The translations under genes and the position numbers were made by a program. The notes below the pieces were generated by a model, which made no database searches, was not told the DNA's origin, and was given only the letters and a program-made list of their open reading frames with translations. A stretch of 11,571 nt of DNA from Rhizobium sp. Q54 (GTDB lineage: Bacteria; Pseudomonadota; Alphaproteobacteria; Rhizobiales; Beijerinckiaceae): positions 1-11,571 of the forward strand of contig CAMDKB010000105.1 in assembly GCA_945901195.1 (NCBI GenBank), given 5' to 3'. The first letter of the stretch is position 1, and the number at the start of each line of letters is the position of its first letter. Positions 6,099 through 11,571 of the stretch are shown here, piece after piece.

Positions 6099-7835
6099 AT
6101 GATGGGTGTTCCAGAGGCCAGCAAATTCGGCGGCAGTACGGATATTCCCAAGAACATCACTCTGGCCGACTGGCTCCAGCAGATGAAGAACATCGGCTGT
6201 GTGGGCTGTCATAAACTTGGCAACGAGAGTACTCGCACGTTTCCCAAAAGCATGGGGCAGATCGGCTCGCATGAAGAGGCCTGGATGCGCCGGATTTCGT
6301 CGGGCCAGTATGGGGAAGGCATGGTGAACCAAATCGCAGGTCGCTTCGCCAGCCAGCCGCTGCAATATCTTGTCGACTGGACGCAGCGCGTGGAGAAAGG
6401 GGAACTTCCGTTCGCCAAGCCTGAACGTCCGCAGGGCATCGAACGCAATTTGGTTATGTCTTCGTGGGAGTGGAGTTCCGAGAAGAAATATCTTCACGAT
6501 CTCATCGCATCGGACCGCCGCTACCCCAACGTCAATGCCTATGGCCCGCTCTACGGCTCACCTGAATACTCGACCGACGATATCCCGATTCTCGACCCCA
6601 AGACCCACAAGGTCAGTTCTTACAAAATCCCGGTTCGCGATGCGGCCATGCCAGAATCTCTTGGACCCGGACATGCCGGACAAAAGGAGCTGACGGCGCC
6701 ATCGCTTTACTGGGGTGACGAAAAGCTTTGGGACACCAAGGCGAACAACCACAATTCGATGTTCGGCAGAGATGGCCGTGTCTGGATGGCGGCGAGCATT
6801 CGGGGCATGGACAATCCGACCTGGTGTAAGAAAGGCTCTGATCATCCCTCGGCCAAAGTGTTCCCGCTTGATCGTTCAGCACGCCAGGTCGGTGTGCTCG
6901 ATCCCAAGGGAATGAAATATTCATTCATCGATACATGCTTTGGCACGCATCATCTGCAATTCGGATACGATGCCAATGAGACGCTGTGGCTCAGCGGCAC
7001 GGGGCCAGTGGTAGGCTGGATTGATACCAAAGTGTTTGACGCGACCGGCGATGCGCAAAAAGCTGTCGCATGGTCACCGTTCATTCTGGATACAAACGGC
7101 AATGGCAAGCGCGATGACTTTGTTGAGCCGAACCAGCCAATCGACGCTGGCAAGGACAAGCGTGTTGTCCCCGGTTCTGGCCCCTATGCGGTGATGCCCC
7201 ATCCCAAGGATGGGTCGGTCTGGTTCACCGTGGGAGTCTTCGGCGGTTCAGCAGGGTTTGCACGTTTCGATCCTGCGACGGGCCTGTCAGAAATCTTCAC
7301 GATTCCCGCGCCTGCATTTGGCATTCGTGGCGGCGATATCGATGGAAACGGGGTTGTCTGGGGTTCTGGTTCGAGCGGGCATCTGGTCAGTTTCGACAGG
7401 ACCAAGTGCAAGGGCCCATTGAATGGTCCAAAAGCCACTGGCGATCATTGTCCAGAGGGTTGGGCGTTCTATCAATACCCCGGTCCCGGATTTAAGGGCA
7501 TTGGCGAGAACAGCGCTGAATCCAGCTATTACACTTGGGTAGACCAGCACAATGTCTCAGGCCTTGGCGCGAATACGCCGATTTCGACCGCCAATCTCAA
7601 TGACGGTTTTGCCGCGTTGGTGAATGGCAAGATGGTTTCGTTGCGTATTCCCTATCCCATGGGCTTCTACGCCAAGGGCTTTGACGGCCGCATCGACGAC
7701 GCCAATGCGGGTTGGAAGGGCCGGGGGCTATGGAGTTCCAGCGCTGATCGCACGCCCTGGCTGATGGAAGGCGGCAAGGGTTCCAAGCCACGCGCCGTTC
7801 AAATTCAGACGCGGCCGGATCCTTTGGCCAAGTAA
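6099..7835 (+). CDS. C-terminal fragment: CxxCH cytochrome c site plus Vgb-like beta-propeller
   Basis: From ATG 6099 this frame gives 578 residues; it is open from 6090. It has a CVGCH haem-c site (6198-6212; C169, C172 and H173 of the full frame), followed by helices and ERNLVMSSWEWSS. A propeller of repeated blades follows: GRDGRVWMAA, DANETLWLSG, PKDGSVWFTV and DGNGVVWGSGSSGHLVSFD, resembling the Vgb (streptogramin lyase-like) and NHL-type propellers. An EF-hand-like calcium loop, DTNGNGKRDD, sits near full-frame residues 466-475 (7089 onward). As a separate protein it has no signal peptide and no clear ribosome binding site before 6099. Haem attachment occurs in the periplasm, so independent translation would leave the haem site unfilled. 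It is best seen as the second half of the interrupted gene. Enzymatic role unknown; a periplasmic redox or lyase function is possible. Confidence 0.75.
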   Translation: MMGVPEASKFGGSTDIPKNITLADWLQQMKNIGCVGCHKLGNESTRTFPKSMGQIGSHEEAWMRRISSGQYGEGMVNQIAGRFASQPLQYLVDWTQRVEKGELPFAKPERPQGIERNLVMSSWEWSSEKKYLHDLIASDRRYPNVNAYGPLYGSPEYSTDDIPILDPKTHKVSSYKIPVRDAAMPESLGPGHAGQKELTAPSLYWGDEKLWDTKANNHNSMFGRDGRVWMAASIRGMDNPTWCKKGSDHPSAKVFPLDRSARQVGVLDPKGMKYSFIDTCFGTHHLQFGYDANETLWLSGTGPVVGWIDTKVFDATGDAQKAVAWSPFILDTNGNGKRDDFVEPNQPIDAGKDKRVVPGSGPYAVMPHPKDGSVWFTVGVFGGSAGFARFDPATGLSEIFTIPAPAFGIRGGDIDGNGVVWGSGSSGHLVSFDRTKCKGPLNGPKATGDHCPEGWAFYQYPGPGFKGIGENSAESSYYTWVDQHNVSGLGANTPISTANLNDGFAALVNGKMVSLRIPYPMGFYAKGFDGRIDDANAGWKGRGLWSSSADRTPWLMEGGKGSKPRAVQIQTRPDPLAK

Positions 7836-7859
7836 AACTTCGTCTGCTGGTTAAAATGG

Positions 7860-7892
7860 ACACGCATCCCGCCGGGGTGCGTGTTTTCTTTT
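7860..7892 (+). terminator. Strong rho-independent terminator
   Basis: ACACGCATCCC (7860-7870) pairs with GGGGTGCGTGT (7874-7884) over 11 positions with a single T-G wobble and a three-base GCC loop. It is followed by a T-rich tract, TTTTCTTTT, ending at 7892. It lies 25 nt after the stop of the cytochrome/propeller gene and ends the plus-strand run that begins with the GST. It separates that run from the orphan membrane protein. Confidence 0.92.
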
Positions 7893-8001
7893 GTGCGCTA
7901 TCGCACATCTGCCCCGGCCTTATCCTGAAAGATTGACGGTATGATGAGGCCGGCTGTGCGCGACACGCTTGCAGAGTCAGCTATCGTGCAGGTGATGTCG
8001 A

Positions 8002-9102
8002 ATGTTTACACGAAACGATCTTGATGCGGCTGCGGCTGCTGGTGTTCTCGACCGTCAAACTGTGGACCGGTTGCTGGGATTTCTGGCAGGACGGACGCCA
8101 GCGGCGGTGGCCGATGCTGTTCACGCGTCACCTGTTCGCTTTGATGTTTCGCATCTACTCTGGTACGCGGGCGCGCTGGTCATCATGGGGGCAATGGGCC
8201 TGTTTTCGACGACGGCTTTTAGCCTGATGGGCGGTAAAGCGCTGACGTTTACGGCTTCAGTCTACGCGATTGCGTTTGTATTTGCCGGTCACATCCTCTG
8301 GTATCGCCGCGACTTGCGCACCCCCGGCGGGTTGCTGATTGCCTGTGCCGTCGCAATGGCGCCGCTGGCCGTGTTCGGCACTCAGGATTGGGCGGGCTGG
8401 TGGATCGGCGATGTCAAGCCAGGCACATACCGGGATTATTATATCTGGATCAAGGGTGGCTGGGTTCCCATGGAAATCACCACTGTGATCGCAGGGTTGA
8501 TCGCGCTGTATTTCTATCCGTTTCCCTTCATCGTGGCTGTCGTGTCACTGGCAGTGTGGTTCTTCACGATGGATTTTGTCGATTTGATTATAGATCGAAA
8601 GACCGCAGGGTATTCAGATTATTGGGCGTTACGTCGCACCGTAACGCAATGGTTCGGCCTTGCTGTGATCGTTGTCGCCTGGGCTATTGATATCAGGAAG
8701 CGTAGTGGCGATTTTGCATTCTGGCTGCACCTTGTGGGCATCGTGACGTTTTGGGGCGCCGTGACGTCTCAATCGAGCAACAGCGAAGTGGCCAAGGCGA
8801 TTTATTGCACCATGAACGTGGGTCTTGTCTTTCTCGCCGTGTTTCTGGCGCGGCGCGTCTACGCAGTATTTGGTACGCTTGGGATCATCTTTTATCTCGG
8901 CCATCTGGCGGATAAAGTGTTCAAGGATTCACTCCTGTTTCCGTTTGCCCTTTCGCTGATTGGCATAGGCATCATTGGATTGGGAATCCTGTATTTCCGA
9001 AATCGTGCCCGAATTCAAAGCTGGTTCGATGCGGCTATCCCCGGCGCCCTGGCGCGCTTGCGCCCTGCCCATGCGCGGGAAATCGTGGCGCCTGCAAACT
9101 GA
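8002..9102 (+). CDS. Hypothetical multi-pass membrane protein (DUF2157-like N-terminus)
   Basis: This 366-residue protein is not recognised beyond its topology. After a soluble N-terminal segment (residues 1-45, MFTRNDLDAAAAAGVLDRQTVDRLL...) with a helical pattern reminiscent of DUF2157 membrane proteins, I count about ten hydrophobic spans. They lie near residues 52-74, 80-101, 110-126, 158-172, 174-196, 216-231, 238-256, 268-284, 287-303 and 311-332. A basic C-terminal tail follows. The loop at 127-157 is rich in Trp/Tyr (DWAGWWIGD, YRDYYIWI). No catalytic motif is evident. ATG 8002 has AGGTGA at 6-nt spacing. It follows the terminator of the upstream run and has a 109-nt leader, so it is probably a separate transcription unit. 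Its 3' end converges on the receiver gene with a 20-nt gap and no visible bidirectional terminator. Confidence 0.85.
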   Translation: MFTRNDLDAAAAAGVLDRQTVDRLLGFLAGRTPAAVADAVHASPVRFDVSHLLWYAGALVIMGAMGLFSTTAFSLMGGKALTFTASVYAIAFVFAGHILWYRRDLRTPGGLLIACAVAMAPLAVFGTQDWAGWWIGDVKPGTYRDYYIWIKGGWVPMEITTVIAGLIALYFYPFPFIVAVVSLAVWFFTMDFVDLIIDRKTAGYSDYWALRRTVTQWFGLAVIVVAWAIDIRKRSGDFAFWLHLVGIVTFWGAVTSQSSNSEVAKAIYCTMNVGLVFLAVFLARRVYAVFGTLGIIFYLGHLADKVFKDSLLFPFALSLIGIGIIGLGILYFRNRARIQSWFDAAIPGALARLRPAHAREIVAPAN

Positions 9103-9122
9103 CGGGGTGACTTGTCGTTGCG

Positions 9123-9509
9123 TTATTGAAGTTTCATGGTCGCTGCGATCTTGTTCATGAGATCGAATGTACGTTGTGGTTTGACAAGCAGGCCATCGGC
9201 CCCCAGCTCACGCGCTGTCACAATGCAGCCAAATCCGCTGTCGCCAGTGAGAAAATAGAATTTTGGACATTTGTGGCCGGCGGTGCGCTTGACCTGGCGC
9301 AGCAATTCGTCGCCATTCATCGGCTGCATGTGCCAGTCGGAAAAGACGATGTCAAAGTGGCGTGTGCGAATAAGTTCAAACGCCTCAGATGCGGAATTGA
9401 CTGTTTCCACCTTCTTGTAGCCGAGCCTGTTCAAAATGGATTGGGTAATGGCAATCGAGCTTTGTTGGTCATCAACCAGGAGTATTGATGTCGTCGGTGA
9501 AAGGTTCAT
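9123..9509 (-). CDS. Stand-alone CheY-like response regulator receiver
   Basis: This 128-residue protein is a single receiver domain, phosphorylated on aspartate by a histidine kinase. The acidic pair is D13-D14 (LLVDDQQ), the phospho-acceptor is D58 in FSDWHMQPMNG, the switch threonine is T89 (FLTGDS), and the conserved lysine is K111 (LLVKPQ). There is no output domain, so it works by protein contact or as a phosphorelay intermediate, not as a DNA-binding regulator. The start at 9509 (MNLSPTTSILLVDD) has GGGAG upstream; an upstream extension to 9560 is open but lacks support. No kinase or chemotaxis gene is adjacent. It converges on the membrane protein and diverges from the substrate-binding protein gene. 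Confidence 0.92.
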   Translation of the reverse strand: MNLSPTTSILLVDDQQSSIAITQSILNRLGYKKVETVNSASEAFELIRTRHFDIVFSDWHMQPMNGDELLRQVKRTAGHKCPKFYFLTGDSGFGCIVTARELGADGLLVKPQRTFDLMNKIAATMKLQ

Positions 9510-9607
9510 TTGGCTTCTCCCGATGTTCATATGAAGTTTGCATGCCGTTACGTCCCGCACGATTAATAAGCTTTAAGAATTTCAAATTTGTGCTTGGAAA
9601 GCATAGA

Positions 9608-9651
9608 GTTCATGTCGACTTCATATCGAGTTCACATCGAGTTCGAGTCAA
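9608..9651 (+). repeat. Four tandem 11-bp repeats, possible regulator array
   Basis: Four contiguous 11-mers run in phase: GTTCATGTCGA, CTTCATATCGA, GTTCACATCGA and the more diverged GTTCGAGTCAA. The first three each differ from the consensus GTTCATATCGA at one position. An 11-bp period equals about one helical turn and is the layout used by OmpR/PhoB-type regulators; the bases do not match the Pho box I know. It lies about 100 bp upstream of the receiver start and 230 bp upstream of the substrate-binding protein start. Confidence 0.65.
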
Positions 9652-9765
9652 TTTGAGCAGAATGTAAAAGCCGGGCGGCGGCGGGTGCGAACTGAAGTTG
9701 TCAGGCTGCGATCCGCAGATAGGGCCGGCTTGATTGTCAAAATAAAGTTAGATACCTTAGTAAAT

Positions 9766-9803
9766 TGCAATATACTGCACTATCAAAAATGCATTATATT
9801 GCA
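9766..9803 (+). promoter_or_regulatory. Paired TGCA-N6-TGCA elements, putative operators
   Basis: Two copies of the same dyad occur 24 bp apart: TGCA-ATATAC-TGCA (9766-9779) and TGCA-TTATAT-TGCA (9790-9803). The second extends to ATGCA-N6-TGCAT. Both sit in AT-rich DNA about 80-120 bp before the substrate-binding protein start, a typical place for dimeric repressors such as MarR, GntR or TetR types. The regulator is not encoded in the window and no family assignment is made. Confidence 0.55.
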
Positions 9804-9884
9804 TAAAGTCGAGTTGTGCTATAGGGCTTGCCGTAGTGGGAAAAGCCATAGAGGCTGCAAGAGATCTGCAGGGTGGAGGGAAAT

Positions 9885-11081
9885 ATGCAACGCAAGACAG
9901 GAATGGCAGCAATTGCTGCATTGGCGGGCGGCTTCGGCCTTTTGGCGCAGGGGGCTATCGCTCAGCAAGGGCCGATCAAGATCGGCTACGTGACAACGAC
10001 ATCCGGCCCTGAAGGCGTCATCGGCCGCGACATGGTCGACGGCTTCAAGCTGGCCATGAAGCATGGTGGCGGCAAGAGTGCAGGACGTGAAATTCAGGTC
10101 ATCTGGGGCGATGATCAGGTGAAGCCCGACGTCGGCCGTCAGGTCGTCGACAAGATGATCGAGAGCGACCGGGTGCATATTGTTTCGGGGATTATCTTTT
10201 CCAACATCCTGCTCGCTTCGGTGAAACCCGTGCTGGACTCTGGCGCGTTTTACGTCAGCGCGAATGCTGGTCCTTCGTCGCTGGCGGGCAAACAATGTCA
10301 CCCGCGTTTCTTCGGCGTCGCATTCCAGAACGACAACAATTTTGAAGGCCTGGGACAACATATGCGCGATAAAGGCTTCAAGAAAGTCTATTTCCTCGCG
10401 CCGAATTATCCAGCGGGCAAGGATATGGCCGCCGGGTTCAAGCGCTATTACAAAGGCGATATGTCAGCCGAAGTGTTCACGTCGTTTGGCCAGCTTGATT
10501 ATTCGGCCGAGATTGCACAATTGCGCGCCGCCAAGCCGGATGCTGTCGTGATCTTTTATCCGGGCGGCATGGGTATCAATTTCGTCAAGCAATATGCTCA
10601 GGGCGGCATGATGAGCCAGATCCCGCTTTTCACCGGCGCTGGCACGGTTGACCAGACCACCTTGCCTGCCATTGGCGATGCGGCGATTGGCATGTTCACC
10701 GGCGCATTGTGGAGCGAGTTCCTCGACAATCCCGCCAACAAAAAGTTTGTTGCTGATTTCGAAGCTGACTATGGCCGGGTTCCCTCGGGCTTTGCATCGG
10801 CTTCCTATGATACGGGCCGCGCCATTCAGGCTGCGCTTGATGCAATCGGCGGCAAGATCGAGGATAAGGCCGCCTTTCAGAAGGCGATGGAAAACGTCAA
10901 GTTTGATGCGGTGCGTGGCAATTTCCGCTTCAACAAAAATCACTTCCCGGTGCAGGATTATTACCTCGTACAGATCGAGAAAGATGCGAAGGGTCGCAAT
11001 GTTGCGGGCTTCCGTGGCACGATCCTGAAGGATCTGCAGGATGCCTACGGTGGCGAGTGCAACCTGCCGGCAGCCAAGTAA
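9885..11081 (+). CDS. Liv-type ABC transporter substrate-binding protein
   Basis: This 398-residue periplasmic binding protein belongs to the LivK/branched-chain amino acid family (type I periplasmic fold), whose members in Alphaproteobacteria also bind aromatic acids. The signal peptide MQRKTGMAAIAALAGG to AIA predicts cleavage after A26. The mature start GPIKIGYVTTTSGPEGVIGRD, then VIWGDDQVKPDVGRQ and VHIVSGIIFSNI are the typical first-lobe strands; KKVYFLAPNYPAGKDMAAGF and PDAVVIFYPGG are in the second lobe. Two cysteines (C138, C392) could form a disulfide. ATG 9885 is chosen over the upstream in-frame GTG at 9873 because GGAGGG lies 4 nt before it and the signal peptide starts there. The LivH-type permease follows downstream of a strong hairpin. 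The upstream paired dyads suggest repressor control. The ligand is unknown; uptake of an aromatic or carboxylate compound would fit the neighbourhood. Confidence 0.93.
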   Translation: MQRKTGMAAIAALAGGFGLLAQGAIAQQGPIKIGYVTTTSGPEGVIGRDMVDGFKLAMKHGGGKSAGREIQVIWGDDQVKPDVGRQVVDKMIESDRVHIVSGIIFSNILLASVKPVLDSGAFYVSANAGPSSLAGKQCHPRFFGVAFQNDNNFEGLGQHMRDKGFKKVYFLAPNYPAGKDMAAGFKRYYKGDMSAEVFTSFGQLDYSAEIAQLRAAKPDAVVIFYPGGMGINFVKQYAQGGMMSQIPLFTGAGTVDQTTLPAIGDAAIGMFTGALWSEFLDNPANKKFVADFEADYGRVPSGFASASYDTGRAIQAALDAIGGKIEDKAAFQKAMENVKFDAVRGNFRFNKNHFPVQDYYLVQIEKDAKGRNVAGFRGTILKDLQDAYGGECNLPAAK

Positions 11082-11101
11082 TCACCACATGTCAATCCGG
11101 T

Positions 11102-11128
11102 GCGCCGGGGGTTAATCGCCCCCGGCGC
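11102..11128 (+). promoter_or_regulatory. Perfect 10-bp GC-rich intercistronic hairpin
   Basis: GCGCCGGGGG (11102-11111) pairs perfectly with CCCCCGGCGC (11119-11128) around a seven-base TTAATCG loop. No T-tract follows, so it is not a classical terminator. It lies 20 nt after the substrate-binding protein stop and 8 nt before the permease start. This position suits an mRNA-stabilising or attenuating element that keeps binding-protein mRNA in excess over permease mRNA, as known for malE-malF-type operons. It may also limit permease translation, since no ribosome binding site is evident. Confidence 0.8.
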
Positions 11129-11136
11129 CGACATAA

Positions 11137-11571
11137 ATGAACTCCTCCATGAGCGTGAGCCTTTTCATCGAGCAATTGCTGAACGGCGTGCAGTTCGGCG
11201 TGATGCTGTTTCTGATTTCAGCAGGGCTGACGCTCGTCTTCGGCATCATGAACCTGATCAATCTGGCGCATGGCTCTCTGTATATGATGGGCGCGTTTCT
11301 TGCTGCGGCATTTGTAAAAATCACCGGCAACTATCTTGCTGCACTGGTGCTGGCGCTGGCGCTGACGGCGCTCATTGGCTATGTGATGGAAAAACTTATA
11401 TTGCAGCGGTTTTATCACCGCAGCCATCTTGATCAGGTTTTGGTGACATTCGGCCTGATTCTTGTTTTCAACGATATCGTACGGCTGATCTGGGGTGTCG
11501 TGCCCGTGCAGTTCAGGCTGCCAGAACCCTTCTCCGGCTCCGTGCACTTGATTGCCGATGTGCAATATCCG
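11137..11571 (+). CDS. LivH-type ABC transporter permease, N-terminal part (cut by window end)
   Basis: This frame of 145 codons runs to the window end without a stop and encodes the N-terminus of a branched-chain amino acid-type inner-membrane permease. The family signature GLTLVFGIMNLINLAHGSLYMMGAF (about residues 30-54) is clear. Hydrophobic spans lie near residues 14-35, 45-60, 66-83 and 100-120, with the EKLILQRFYHR...LDQVLVTFGL segment between. The start is uncertain: ATG at 11137 or 11149, neither with a visible ribosome binding site; 11137 is the longest. It follows the substrate-binding protein by 55 nt and the hairpin by 8 nt. The second permease and the two ATPases would be expected beyond the window. 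Confidence 0.9.
   Translation, partial: MNSSMSVSLFIEQLLNGVQFGVMLFLISAGLTLVFGIMNLINLAHGSLYMMGAFLAAAFVKITGNYLAALVLALALTALIGYVMEKLILQRFYHRSHLDQVLVTFGLILVFNDIVRLIWGVVPVQFRLPEPFSGSVHLIADVQYP

Larger units (their letters stand above)
5694..7835 (+). pseudogene. Exported CxxCH/beta-propeller protein gene interrupted by in-frame TAA
   Basis: Read as one frame, this locus encodes a 713-codon exported protein broken only by TAA at 6087-6089 (codon 132). The sequence around it reads KYYPAI-stop-WYSMM in a single frame, with no frameshift. From memory, homologues annotated as carboxypeptidase-regulatory-like or Vgb-like proteins in Bradyrhizobium-type genomes are single chains of about 700 residues with a YPA-x-YW junction here, so the stop replaces a tyrosine codon (TAT/TAC to TAA, one base). 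TAA also ends several intact genes in the window (AroE-like, receiver, substrate-binding protein), so genome-wide recoding is unlikely. The rest of the frame shows no decay, which suggests a recent nonsense mutation, a sequence error, or low-level readthrough. The gene follows the AroE-like gene by 143 nt and is closed by the terminator at 7860-7892. Confidence 0.75.
9510..9884. promoter_or_regulatory. 375-bp divergent regulatory gap
   Basis: No gene is evident here. The gap lies between the minus-strand receiver and the plus-strand transporter operon. It holds the four tandem 11-bp repeats at 9608-9651 and the AT-rich stretch around 9735-9810 containing the paired TGCA-N6-TGCA elements. A possible but weak promoter for the transporter is TTGCAT (9799-9804) with TATAGG (9820-9825) at a short 15-nt spacing; TATACT (9771-9776) is an alternative -10. 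The GGAGGG ribosome binding site for the downstream gene lies at 9875-9880. The receiver's own leader is AT-rich with small, unremarkable hairpins. Confidence 0.6.

Noticed and set aside
5547..6497. 316-codon minus-strand open frame crossing the TAA site
   Set aside because: Antisense to the signal peptide and CxxCH regions of the propeller gene; the plus-strand frame has recognisable motifs and a strong ribosome binding site, the minus frame does not.
5694..7835. Genome-wide reassignment of TAA to a sense codon
   Set aside because: Intact genes in the window (AroE-like, receiver, substrate-binding protein) end with TAA exactly where their families end.
9608..9651. Small CRISPR-like array
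   Set aside because: Units are 11 bp with no unique spacers and no cas genes; it is a simple tandem repeat or binding array.
1..11571. tRNA, rRNA, insertion sequence or phage features
   Set aside because: I found no cloverleaf, rRNA stretch, transposase motif or terminal inverted repeat pair on reading both strands.

Overview
The window looks like a catabolic/accessory segment of an alphaproteobacterial chromosome, most likely Hyphomicrobiales (a Bradyrhizobium- or Rhodopseudomonas-like relative). This rests on mid-to-high-50s GC judged by eye, strong purine-rich ribosome binding sites, and the gene families present: a phthalate-dioxygenase-like Rieske oxygenase, a Bug/TctC receptor, Liv-type ABC transport, and a CxxCH/beta-propeller protein of a type I recall from Bradyrhizobium genomes. 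Species-level assignment is not possible from the window.

Left arm (1-2756, minus strand). A Rieske oxygenase large subunit is followed 4 nt later by a flavin-dependent luciferase-like monooxygenase, then 36 nt later by a TPR protein that runs off the window edge. The first two form a tightly coupled oxygenase pair. Neither a Rieske reductase/ferredoxin nor a flavin reductase is visible.

Centre (2757-7892, plus strand). A 125-bp divergent promoter region separates the oxygenase pair from a co-oriented run. The run comprises a Cys-type glutathione S-transferase, an orphan Bug (TctC) periplasmic receptor, a shikimate-dehydrogenase-family protein with an altered substrate pocket, and a large exported protein. 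That protein combines a carboxypeptidase-regulatory-like domain, a CxxCH haem-c site and a beta-propeller. A strong intrinsic terminator at 7860-7892 closes the run. The last gene is interrupted by one in-frame TAA (6087-6089) at a position where I expect tyrosine, with both halves otherwise intact. This is the most notable anomaly in the window. Together the divergent genes look like uptake and oxidation of an aromatic or cyclic carboxylate; the substrate is unknown.

Right arm (7893-11571). An orphan ten-helix membrane protein converges on a stand-alone CheY-like receiver. A regulatory gap (9510-9884) follows, carrying four tandem 11-bp repeats and a pair of TGCA-N6-TGCA elements. It leads into a Liv-type ABC transporter: the substrate-binding protein, a perfect 10-bp intercistronic hairpin, and a LivH-type permease cut by the window end. 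This arm looks like an inducible uptake operon, possibly for aromatic or branched-chain carboxylates.
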